In this document: one piece after another, positions 40,458 through 48,371 of the stretch
Layout: the number at the start of each line of letters is the position of its first letter
Position numbering within the stretch: the first letter of the stretch is position 1
From: Streptomyces griseofuscus
GTDB lineage: Bacteria; Actinomycetota; Actinomycetes; Streptomycetales; Streptomycetaceae
Assembly (NCBI RefSeq): GCF_014673495.1
Contig: NZ_CP051007.1
Location: forward strand, 1-64,000
Length of the DNA: 64,000 nt
Direction: 5' to 3'
The notes under the pieces: model-generated
Told to the model about the DNA's origin: nothing
Seen by the model: the letters and a program-made list of their open reading frames with translations, nothing else
Database searches by the model: none
Program-made: the position numbers and the translations under genes

Positions 40458-42089
40458 ATGAGCACCAGGACCAGTCCACGGTCCGCACCGCGGCCGAGGC
40501 CGTGGCGGCGGCTGGCCGCCGCGGCGGCCGGCTGCGCCGCCCTCCTGCTGGCCACGGTCACGCCCGCCGCCACCGGCGCCCCCGCCACCGGCGCCGGGCC
40601 CGCCGCGGCCCGGCGCGTGCCCGTGCAGCCCGAGTGGGCCAGCGCGGGGCAGAACAACCACAACACCCGCAACGCCGCCACCGAGCACACCATCGGCCCG
40701 CGGAACGTCGGCACGCTGGCGCCGAAGTGGGTCTTCACCGCCGACGGCGACATCTCCGCCACCCCCACCGTCGTACACGGCACCGTGTACGTGCCCGACT
40801 GGGGCGGCAAACTGTGGGCGGTCGACGCCGACAGCGGCAAGGCGGTCTGGTCGCACAGCATCGCCGACTACGACGGCGTCGAGGGACACATGTCCCGGAC
40901 CAGCCCGGCGTACTGGCAGGGCAGCCTGTACCTCGGCACCGGCACGCTGACGACGACCGCGCTGAAAAGCGCGTACATCATCTCGGTCGACGCCAGGACC
41001 GGCGCGAAGCAGTGGATGACCAAGGTCGACGACGATCCGACGGCCGTCGTCACCTCCTCCCCCACGGTGGACGACGGGGTCGTCTACGTGGGCGTGTCCT
41101 CCAAGGCGTCGACCCTCCACGACGCGCCGGGATTCCGCGGCTCGGTGATGGCGCTCGACGCGCACACCGGCAAAATCCTGTGGAAGACCTACACCATCCC
41201 CGAGGGCTACACCGGCGCCTCCGTGTGGGGCAGCCAGCCCGTGGTCGACCACAAGACCGGCCTGGTGTTCGTCGGCACGGGCAACAACTACACCTCGCCG
41301 CCCGGAGTCTGCCTCAACCCGAAGCAGACCGACTGCACCCCGCCCGCCGAGGACGACCACTTCGACAGCGTGCTCGCGCTGGACCTGAAGACCGGCCGGA
41401 TCAGGTGGTCGCACCACACGCTGACCGCCGACACCTGGATGATGTACCAGCAGAACCAGGCGCCCGACTTCGACTTCGGCTCCGCCCCGAACCTCTACAC
41501 CACCGAGATCGACGGCAAGCCGAAGGAACTGCTCGGCATAGGCCAGAAGAGTGGCGTCTACTACACACTCGAACCGGCCACCGGCAAGGTCGTGTGGCAG
41601 ACCCAGGTCGGTCCGGGCGGCGCGCTGGGCGGCATCCAGTGGGGCTCGGCCACCGACGGCAAGCGCATCTACGTCGGCATCGGCAACGGTGACCACCTGC
41701 CCTGGACCATCACCGCGGCCGACGGCACCAAGTCCACGGTGGACAGCGGCTTCTTCGCCGCGGTCGACGCCGCCACCGGCAAGATCGAGTGGCAGACCGC
41801 CGACCCGCAGGGCAAGGCCGGCAAGTGGCTGGACGACTCCTTCATCACCCATGCCAACGGCGTGATGTACGCGGGTTCCTCTGCCCCGAGCGGCACCAAC
41901 ATGTACGCGCTGGACGCCGACACCGGCAAGATCCTGTGGGACTACGCCAGCGGCGGCTCCGTCTGGGGCGGCGCGGCCGTGGTCGACGGCAGCGTGTACT
42001 GGGGCTCCGGCTACTACATCTCCAATGTGGGCGAGGGTCTGAGCGGCCACAACAACAAGCTCTACCGCTTCACCCCCGGCGGCCGCTGA
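40458..42089 (+). CDS. Secreted PQQ-dependent quinoprotein dehydrogenase
   Basis: 543 residues with an N-terminal export signal (RPWRRLAAAAAG followed by a hydrophobic stretch, cleavage before about residue 45). The body is a beta-propeller: ALDxxTGKxxW-type tryptophan-docking repeats recur at least seven times (for example AVDADSGKAVW, ALDAHTGKILW, ALDADTGKILW). No CxxCH haem site is present, so electrons must leave through another carrier. In S. rochei I recall that the orf23 quinoprotein carries out the final oxidation of lankacidinol-type to lankacidin-type compounds (lactamide to pyruvamide), which explains the PQQ operon in this cluster. Position and content fit that gene. Confidence 0.88.
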   Translation: MSTRTSPRSAPRPRPWRRLAAAAAGCAALLLATVTPAATGAPATGAGPAAARRVPVQPEWASAGQNNHNTRNAATEHTIGPRNVGTLAPKWVFTADGDISATPTVVHGTVYVPDWGGKLWAVDADSGKAVWSHSIADYDGVEGHMSRTSPAYWQGSLYLGTGTLTTTALKSAYIISVDARTGAKQWMTKVDDDPTAVVTSSPTVDDGVVYVGVSSKASTLHDAPGFRGSVMALDAHTGKILWKTYTIPEGYTGASVWGSQPVVDHKTGLVFVGTGNNYTSPPGVCLNPKQTDCTPPAEDDHFDSVLALDLKTGRIRWSHHTLTADTWMMYQQNQAPDFDFGSAPNLYTTEIDGKPKELLGIGQKSGVYYTLEPATGKVVWQTQVGPGGALGGIQWGSATDGKRIYVGIGNGDHLPWTITAADGTKSTVDSGFFAAVDAATGKIEWQTADPQGKAGKWLDDSFITHANGVMYAGSSAPSGTNMYALDADTGKILWDYASGGSVWGGAAVVDGSVYWGSGYYISNVGEGLSGHNNKLYRFTPGGR

Positions 42090-42109
42090 CCTGCGGCCCA
42101 CGGCATGGG

Positions 42110-42142
42110 AAACGGCCCGGACAGCGACTGTCCGGGCCGTTT
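42110..42142. terminator. Bidirectional terminator, 14-bp perfect stem
   Basis: AAACGGCCCGGACA and TGTCCGGGCCGTTT pair perfectly around a GCGAC loop between the convergent quinoprotein and dehydratase genes. It marks the border between the lankacidin and lankamycin blocks. Confidence 0.9.
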
Positions 42143-42162
42143 CGCGACCGTGTGCGGCGGCC

Positions 42163-43149
42163 TCAGACCGCGACCGCCGGCGTACGGCGCAGCGGCTTCC
42201 ACCACTGCGGGTTGTCGCGGTACCACTCGACCGTGCGGGCCAGGCCGTCCCGGAAGGGGACGCGCGGGGCGTACCCCAGCTCCCGGATCCTGCTGTCGTC
42301 GACGCAGTAGCGGCGGTCGTGGCCCGGCCGGTCGGGCACGTGGACGATCCGCTCCGGATCGGCCCCGCACTCCGCCAGCAGCAGGCGGGTCAGTTCGAGG
42401 TTGGTCAGCTCCTCGCCGCCGCCGATGTTGTACGCCTGACCCGCCCTGCCCTTCTCCAGCACCAGCTGCACACCCCGGCAGTGGTCGTCCACGTGCAGCC
42501 AGTCCCGGACGTTCAGGCCGTCCCCGTACAGCGGCACCCGCTCGCCCTCCAGCAGGTTGGTCACGAACAGCGGGATGAGCTTCTCGGGGTACTGGCGGGG
42601 GCCGTAGTTGTTGCTGCACCGGGTCACGCTCACGTCCATCCCGTACGTACGGGCGTAGGCGCGCGCCAGGATGTCGGCCCCGGCCTTGGAGGCGGCGTAG
42701 GGCGAGTTCGCCAGCAGGGCGCAGTCCTCGGTCCAGGAGCCCGACTCGATCGATCCGTACACCTCGTCGGTGGAGATGTGCACGAACCGGGGCACCCGCG
42801 CGGCACGCGCCGCGGACAGCAGGGCCTGGGTGCCGAGGACGTTGGTGCGCACGAAGTCGTCCGCACCTGCGATCGAGCGGTCCACATGGCTCTCCGCGGC
42901 GAAGTTGACCACCGCGTCGTGCCCCGGCACGAGGTCGGCGAGCAGCTCCGTGTCGCAGATGTCGCCCTGCACGAAGGTCAGGTCCGGGTGGCCCCGCACC
43001 TCGGCGAGGTTGGCGGGATTGCCCGCGTAGGTGAGCTTGTCCAGTGCCGTGATCCGCACTTCGCCGGCCTCGCCGTAGGCTCCGGCGAGCACGTTGCGCA
43101 CATAGGTCGACCCGATGAATCCGGCGGCGCCGGTGACGAGCAAACGCAC
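42163..43149 (-). CDS. dTDP-glucose 4,6-dehydratase
   Basis: 328 residues from GTG 43149 (GGGA six bases upstream). It is an RmlB-type extended SDR: GAAGFIGS binds NAD, STDEVYG gives the Thr-Asp-Glu catalytic triad, YAASK the Tyr-Lys pair, and NNYGPRQYPEKLIPLF the family signature. It makes dTDP-4-keto-6-deoxyglucose, the common precursor of both lankamycin sugars (L-arcanose and D-chalcose). The glucose-1-phosphate thymidylyltransferase partner is not in this window. It is the last gene of the long leftward lkm operon. Confidence 0.93.
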   Translation of the reverse strand: MRLLVTGAAGFIGSTYVRNVLAGAYGEAGEVRITALDKLTYAGNPANLAEVRGHPDLTFVQGDICDTELLADLVPGHDAVVNFAAESHVDRSIAGADDFVRTNVLGTQALLSAARAARVPRFVHISTDEVYGSIESGSWTEDCALLANSPYAASKAGADILARAYARTYGMDVSVTRCSNNYGPRQYPEKLIPLFVTNLLEGERVPLYGDGLNVRDWLHVDDHCRGVQLVLEKGRAGQAYNIGGGEELTNLELTRLLLAECGADPERIVHVPDRPGHDRRYCVDDSRIRELGYAPRVPFRDGLARTVEWYRDNPQWWKPLRRTPAVAV

Positions 43150-43162
43150 GGGCTTCCCTTTC

Positions 43163-43954
43163 TCAAGTGTCGGTCGCACGGGACAGGGCGGCTTGCGGCG
43201 CACGCAGTCCGAGATCGGTCAGAACGGCCGACGCCACCTCGGTGGCACGGTCCTCCAGATAGAAGTGGCCCCCGCCGAAGACCCGTGAGCGCCCCGGTAC
43301 GACCGCCAGCCGGAGCCAGCCGAGCGCCTGCTCGGGGGTGCACAGGGGGTCGTCCGTGCCGGTGAGCACCGTGACCGGGCACCGCAGCGCGGGCCCCTCC
43401 CGCCAGGTGTAGGACTTCAGGGCCGCGTAGTCGGCGCGCAGCGCGGGCAGCGCCAGGGCCTGCACCTCGGGGTCGTCGAGCGCGTCGCCGCCGCCGAGCC
43501 TGCGGACCTCGGCCAGCAGGGCGGCATCGCCGTCCAGGCCGTCGGTCGGCCCCGGCCCGGCCGTCGGCGCGCAGCGCGCGGACACGAACAGCCGGTGCGG
43601 GGTGCTGCCGCGGCGGTCCAGGCGCCGGGCCGTCTCGTAGGCGACGAGCGCCCCCAGACTGTGGCCGAACAGGGCGTACGGCGCCGGGTCCGGCGTGTCG
43701 AGCGCGGCCAGCACCCCGGTGATCCGGTCCGCCAGTTCGTCCAGCCGGGGCACCGGCGGCTCGTGCCGCCGGTCCTGCCGGCCCGGATACTGCACGGCCA
43801 GGACCTCGGCCTCCGGGCCCAGGGCGCGGGCGAGGGAGCGGTAGCTGCTCGCGGCGCCCCCGGCGTGCGGGAAGCAGACGAGCCGCATCGCCCCTTCGCC
43901 CGGCGGCCCGAACCGCCGCAGCCAGGTCCCGGCCGCGGCGTCGGCGTCGTTCAT
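43163..43954 (-). CDS. Type II thioesterase (PKS editing)
   Basis: 263 residues from ATG 43954, overlapping the P450 stop (ATGA). It is a RifR/GrsT-type alpha/beta hydrolase: CFPHAGGAASSY near the N terminus, QYPGRQDR, the nucleophile elbow GHSLG (Ser99), and GGHFYLED with the catalytic His. Such enzymes remove wrong or stalled acyl groups from PKS carrier domains. Its place in the lkm operon suggests service to the lankamycin PKS. Confidence 0.9.
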   Translation of the reverse strand: MNDADAAAGTWLRRFGPPGEGAMRLVCFPHAGGAASSYRSLARALGPEAEVLAVQYPGRQDRRHEPPVPRLDELADRITGVLAALDTPDPAPYALFGHSLGALVAYETARRLDRRGSTPHRLFVSARCAPTAGPGPTDGLDGDAALLAEVRRLGGGDALDDPEVQALALPALRADYAALKSYTWREGPALRCPVTVLTGTDDPLCTPEQALGWLRLAVVPGRSRVFGGGHFYLEDRATEVASAVLTDLGLRAPQAALSRATDT

Positions 43955-45171
43955 CGCCCCAGCCTCACGGGAAGGCTCTCGATGCCGCGCAGGAAGGACC
44001 GGCGCCAGCGCACCTGCTCCGCCGGGATCGCGAGGTCCAGGCCGGGGAAGCGGTTCAGCAGGGCGCGCAGCGCGATCTCGCCCTCCAGCCGGGCCAGCGG
44101 GCCGCCCACGCAGAAGTGGATGCCGTGGCCGAAGGAGAGGTGTCCGCCGGTGTCGCGGGTGACGTCGAACCGCTCGGGGTCGGGGAACCGGCGGGGGTCG
44201 CGGTTGGCCGCGGCGCCCGCGATGAGCACGGTGCTGTGCGCGGGGATGTGCACACCGCCGATCTCGACGGGTTCGAGCGTTCCGCGGGTGGTGATCTCGG
44301 CGGGGCCGAGGAAGCGCAGCACCTCGTCCACGGCGTTCGGGACGAGCGACGGGTCCGCGCGGACCTTGGCCAGTTCGCCGGGGTGGGTGAGGAGCAGGTA
44401 GGTGGCCATGGCGATGAGGCTCACCGAGGTCTCGAAGCCGGCGATGAGCAGGATCAGCACCACCGAGGCGAGTTCGTCGGTGCTGAGCCGGTCCTCGTCC
44501 TCGTCGTGGACGTGGATGAGCGCCGAGAGCAGGTCGGAGCCGGGGTCGGCGCGGCGGCGGTCGACGAGTTCGAGGATGAAGCCGACCAGGGCGCGGGCGG
44601 CATGCTCGCGCTGCTCCACCCGGTCGGCGTCGATCACCAGGAACTCGTTGCTCCACCGGCCGAAATCGCCCTGGTAGCGCTCCTCGACGCCGAGCAGCTC
44701 GCTGATCACGGTGATGGGCAGCGGGTAGGCGAAGCGCTCGACCAGGTCGGTCTCCCGCTCGCCGGCGAGGCCGTCGAGCAGGTGCTCGGCGAGCTGCGCG
44801 ACCCGCGTGCGCATGGACTCCACCCGGCGTGCGGTGAACTCCCGTGAGACCAGCCGCCGCAGCCGGGTGTGGGCCGGCGGGTCGTTGCTGCCCATGTTGT
44901 TGGCGAAGTACGGCCGGACGTCCTCGGGAATCCCGTGGTAGGTGGGCAGTTCCACGCCGGGCGGCTGCTTCTTGAAATCGTTGCTGAGCCGCAGGTCGCC
45001 CAGGGCGGCCTTGGCCTCGGCGTGCCGGGTGATCAGGAAGGCCTCCCGGCCGATGAAGCTCACCTTGCTCACCGGTTCGCGCTCGCGCAGCGCGGCGTAG
45101 GTCTCGTACTGGTCGATGTGGAAGAGATCGCTGTCCAGGCTGGGGACAGCGGTGTGCGCGTCAGTCGTCAC
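43951..45171 (-). CDS. lkmF: EryF-like macrolide P450 hydroxylase (LkmF)
   Basis: 406 residues from GTG 45171 (GGGA seven bases upstream). P450 marks are EVLR (Glu283, Arg286) and FGHGIHFCVG with haem-ligand Cys354. Long stretches resemble EryF, for example DLRLSNDFKK, PEDVRPYFANNMGSNDPP and HLSFGHGIHFC. EryF has an unusual Ala (Ala245) where most P450s carry the oxygen-activating Thr; here the I-helix reads AGFETS with Thr248 present. I recall lkmF (orf26) as the C-8 hydroxylase of lankamycin, and this gene is third in the expected map order (24 dehydratase, 25 thioesterase, 26 P450). Confidence 0.88.
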   Translation of the reverse strand: MTTDAHTAVPSLDSDLFHIDQYETYAALREREPVSKVSFIGREAFLITRHAEAKAALGDLRLSNDFKKQPPGVELPTYHGIPEDVRPYFANNMGSNDPPAHTRLRRLVSREFTARRVESMRTRVAQLAEHLLDGLAGERETDLVERFAYPLPITVISELLGVEERYQGDFGRWSNEFLVIDADRVEQREHAARALVGFILELVDRRRADPGSDLLSALIHVHDEDEDRLSTDELASVVLILLIAGFETSVSLIAMATYLLLTHPGELAKVRADPSLVPNAVDEVLRFLGPAEITTRGTLEPVEIGGVHIPAHSTVLIAGAAANRDPRRFPDPERFDVTRDTGGHLSFGHGIHFCVGGPLARLEGEIALRALLNRFPGLDLAIPAEQVRWRRSFLRGIESLPVRLGR

Positions 45172-45204
45172 TGCGGTTTCCCTTTGCGTCGGGTGGCGGC
45201 ACGG

Positions 45205-46440
45205 TCAGGCGGTCACCGCGGTGAGCGCGGGCATCGGGAAGACGAGCTTGCCGCCGCCCCGGAGGTAGGCCTGCTCGCGCTCGACGAATCCCTCGCGGTG
45301 GATCCAGGGCAGGACGAGCAGCTGGTCGGGGCGGAACGCCTTGGCCTCCTCCTCGGACACGATCGGGATGTTGCTGCCGGGGGTGAAGCGGCCCGCCTTC
45401 TCCTCGCTGACCTCGCCGATGCAGGGCAGGTCGGCGGCGGTGATGCCGCAGTACTGGAGGGTCACATTGCCCTTGGTCGACGCGCCGTACCCGCAGGTGA
45501 GCAGGCCGGCCGCGCGGGAGTCGTCGAGGAACCCCCGCAGGTCGTCGCGCTGTTGGCGCACCCGGCGGGCGAACGCCTCGTAGGGGGCCATGGTGTCGAG
45601 GGCCGCCGCGGCCTCGCGCTCGCGCAGCGCGACCAGCGAGGCCTCGTCACGCGGATGACGGTCCGGGTTCTTGGCGAGGGTCACATAGAGACTGCCGCCG
45701 TACACATCGGTGACCTCGGCCCGCAGCACGGTGAAGCCCACCTTCGCGGCCATCCACTCGATCTGCTGGAAGCCGTAGTACTCCAGGTGCTCGTGGCACA
45801 CCACGTCGTAGGCGTTGGCCTCCAGCATGGACGGCATGTAGCTCTGCTCGGTCATCCAGACGCCGTCCTCGTCGAGGATCGTGTGGATGTCCTGCATGAA
45901 CCGCAGCGGGTCCGGGAGGTCGTAGAACATGCCGGTCGTCGTGACGACCTTCGCGCGCTGCTTGCCGTACCGCGCGGTGAAGGCCTCGGCGGTGAAGAAG
46001 TCCGCGATCAGTTCGGCGGGCGGGTAGTGCTCGCGGAACTTCTCGCCCGAGGGGTCGATGCCGACCAGGCGCAGTCCCTCGACGGGGTACTGGTGCAGCA
46101 GGGTGCCGTCGTTGCTGCCGATGTCGACGACCACGTCGCCGGCCTGGAGGTTGGTGAGTTCGGCGGCGGCGACCGCCTTGCCCCGCAGGTGGTTGACCAT
46201 GAACGGCCGGATGCCCGGCCGGTATCCGTAGCCGTCGCCGTACATCAGGCCGAGGTCCGGGGTGTGCCGCAGCTGGAGCAGGCCGCAGCCCGCGGGCGAG
46301 CACTTGACCAGTTCCAGCGGGACCGCGGGCACCTTCTGGTCGGGGCTCTTGGGGAAGACGCAGGTCAGCGCCTGCTCCCCCAGGTCGAGGACCGGTAGCA
46401 GTTCGTGATTGCCGCAGACACGGCACTGGGTGATGACCAT
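45205..46440 (-). CDS. NDP-hexose 3-C-methyltransferase
   Basis: 411 residues, EryBIII/TylCIII family. The N-terminal zinc-binding part has QCRVCGN and later KCSPAGCGLLQL; the central SAM domain has VVDIGSNDGTLL; CHEHLEYY and GYGASTKGN are family blocks. These enzymes put a methyl on C-3 of a 4-keto-sugar nucleotide, as required for the 3-C-methyl of L-arcanose. It is 14 bp downstream of the next methyltransferase gene and 33 bp ahead of lkmF. Confidence 0.92.
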   Translation of the reverse strand: MVITQCRVCGNHELLPVLDLGEQALTCVFPKSPDQKVPAVPLELVKCSPAGCGLLQLRHTPDLGLMYGDGYGYRPGIRPFMVNHLRGKAVAAAELTNLQAGDVVVDIGSNDGTLLHQYPVEGLRLVGIDPSGEKFREHYPPAELIADFFTAEAFTARYGKQRAKVVTTTGMFYDLPDPLRFMQDIHTILDEDGVWMTEQSYMPSMLEANAYDVVCHEHLEYYGFQQIEWMAAKVGFTVLRAEVTDVYGGSLYVTLAKNPDRHPRDEASLVALREREAAAALDTMAPYEAFARRVRQQRDDLRGFLDDSRAAGLLTCGYGASTKGNVTLQYCGITAADLPCIGEVSEEKAGRFTPGSNIPIVSEEEAKAFRPDQLLVLPWIHREGFVEREQAYLRGGGKLVFPMPALTAVTA

Positions 46441-46454
46441 CTTCTGCCCGTTTC

Positions 46455-47267
46455 TCAGTCGGTGGTGACCGTGGCGAGGAGGTAGCCGTAGGCCTTGGGG
46501 ACCCGCACGCCGTCCACCATCCGCGCGAACTCCTCGGGGCCGGTCATGGCGATGACGTCGTCCTTGCGCGCCAGCAGGTCGGCGGCCACGCTCTCCCGCA
46601 CCGCCGGCGGGGCCAGGGTGTGGGCGGTGATGTCGGTGAACTCGCGCACGACGAGTCCGGCGCTTTCGATGACGGCGCGGTAGTCGGCCATCTCCGGGGT
46701 GGTGATGATGTCCTGGAAGGTCAGCTCGGTGTCGGGCTGGCTGAACATGTCGGCGAGGACCAGGGTGGCGCCCGGCCGCAGGACGCGCTTGATCTCGCGC
46801 AGCACCTTTTCCTTGTCCGGCATGTGGATCAGCGACTCGAAGGCCCAGCCGCCGTCGAACGACGCGTCGGGGAAGGGGAGTTCGGCGGCGTCGGCGTGCC
46901 GGAAGCTCACCCGGTCGGCCAGGCCGAAGTCGCGCGCCCGCTCGCCGGCGCGGCCGACCTGGTAGGCGCTGATGGAGACGCCGACGACCTCGACGTCGGC
47001 CGTGCGGGCGAGCCGGAAGGCCGGCTCGCCGACGCCGCAGCCCACGTCCAGGATCCGCTGGCCCGGCGCGGGCGCCAGCCGTGCGATCAGCTGGTCGGTG
47101 AGCTGGTCGGTGGCCTTCTCGATGGGGGCGTCGTCGGCGTCGTCGTGCCAGTAGCCGACGTGCAGGTTGTCGCCCCAGATCTCCCTGAAGACCTCGGTGA
47201 AGTTGTCGTAGAAATCGACGACCTTGTCCTCGACCCGGTCCTCGGGTGCCTGTGCTCCGGAAGTCAT
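46455..47267 (-). CDS. SAM-dependent methyltransferase, probably sugar O-methyltransferase
   Basis: 270 residues from ATG 47267. The class I SAM motif is ILDVGCGVGEPAFRLA and motif III is VLRPGATLVLADMF; the N-terminal NLHVGYW is shared with EryG- and RebM-type small-molecule methyltransferases. Both lankamycin sugars carry O-methyl groups (arcanose at O-3, chalcose at O-3), so this enzyme most likely makes one of them. Which one, and whether it acts before or after attachment, cannot be decided from the sequence. Confidence 0.78.
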   Translation of the reverse strand: MTSGAQAPEDRVEDKVVDFYDNFTEVFREIWGDNLHVGYWHDDADDAPIEKATDQLTDQLIARLAPAPGQRILDVGCGVGEPAFRLARTADVEVVGVSISAYQVGRAGERARDFGLADRVSFRHADAAELPFPDASFDGGWAFESLIHMPDKEKVLREIKRVLRPGATLVLADMFSQPDTELTFQDIITTPEMADYRAVIESAGLVVREFTDITAHTLAPPAVRESVAADLLARKDDVIAMTGPEEFARMVDGVRVPKAYGYLLATVTTD

Positions 47268-47319
47268 GCGGTTCGTCCCTTCGTTTCTTGGTCGCGCTGG
47301 TGGGGCCGGGTGGTGGGGG

Positions 47320-48327
47320 TCAGTGGGCCCATGCCTCGGGTGCCGGGCCGCCCTGGCCGACCGGCGGGAAGATGCGGTCGAGTGCGGCGAGTTCGGCGTC
47401 GCCGAGGCGCAGGCGGGTGGCGCGCAGCGCGGAGTCGAGGTGCCCGGTGGTGCGCGGTCCGATGACGGCGCCGGTGACGCCCGGCCGCGACAGCACCCAG
47501 GACAGGCCGACCTCCGCGGGGTGGTGGCCGATGCCGCGGCAGAACGCTTCGTACTCCTCGATGGCGGGGCGGAGCGCGGGCAGCAGGGTCTGGGCCCGCC
47601 CCTGGGCGGACTTGACGGCCGTGCCGGAACGCAGCTTGTCCAGTACGCCGCTGAGGAGGCCGCCGTGCAGCGGCGACCAGGCGACGGCCGCGAGGCCGTG
47701 GTGGCGGGCGGCGGGCAGGACCTCCAGTTCGGCGTGGCGTACCGCCAGGTTGTACAGGCACTGCTCGGAGGCCAGGCCGAGCGAGCCGCGGCGCCGGGCG
47801 CTCGCCTGCGCCTCGGATATGTGCCATCCGGCGAAGTTGGAGGAGCCGACGTAGCAGATCTTGCCGCTCGCCACCAGGCGGTCCATGGCCTGCCACACCT
47901 CGTCCCACGGCGCGGCGCGGTCGATGTGGTGCATCTGGTAGAGGTCGATGCACTCCACGCCCAGCCGGCGCAGGGACTGTTCGCAGGCGGTGACGATGTG
48001 GCGGGCGGACAGGCCGCCGTCGTTGACCCGTTCGCTCATCTCCCCGCCGACCTTGGTCGCGAGGACGACCCTGTCGCGGCGTCCGCCGCCTCGGGCCAGC
48101 CAGCGTCCGACGAGTTCCTCGGTGTGTCCCTTGTGGACGCGCCATCCGTAGATGTCGGCGGTGTCCACGCAGTTGATCCCGCGGTCGAGGGCCTCGTCCA
48201 TGAGGCGCAGGGCGTCCTCGTCGGTGACGCGGCCGCTGAAGTTGACGGTGCCGAGCCACAGCCGGCTCACCCGCGTGGCCAGGCGTCCGAGCCGTACGTA
48301 CGGGTCCGGTTCCGCGGTGTCGGTCAT
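47320..48327 (-). CDS. EryBII-like aldo/keto reductase of deoxysugar synthesis
   Basis: 335 residues from ATG 48327 (AGGA five bases upstream); a GTG at 48363 is the alternative start. The AKR tetrad is visible: VDTADIYG (Asp and Tyr), LATKVGG (Lys) and MHHIDR (His). It resembles EryBII and TylC1-type reductases of L-mycarose-type pathways, which reduce the 2,3-enone formed after 2-deoxygenation. It is therefore expected in L-arcanose formation. It follows the glucosidase gene by about 45 bp. Confidence 0.82.
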   Translation of the reverse strand: MTDTAEPDPYVRLGRLATRVSRLWLGTVNFSGRVTDEDALRLMDEALDRGINCVDTADIYGWRVHKGHTEELVGRWLARGGGRRDRVVLATKVGGEMSERVNDGGLSARHIVTACEQSLRRLGVECIDLYQMHHIDRAAPWDEVWQAMDRLVASGKICYVGSSNFAGWHISEAQASARRRGSLGLASEQCLYNLAVRHAELEVLPAARHHGLAAVAWSPLHGGLLSGVLDKLRSGTAVKSAQGRAQTLLPALRPAIEEYEAFCRGIGHHPAEVGLSWVLSRPGVTGAVIGPRTTGHLDSALRATRLRLGDAELAALDRIFPPVGQGGPAPEAWAH

Positions 48328-48371
48328 GGCTTCCTGCTCCGGTCGGGCCTGGTCTGCGGACACGGTCCCCC

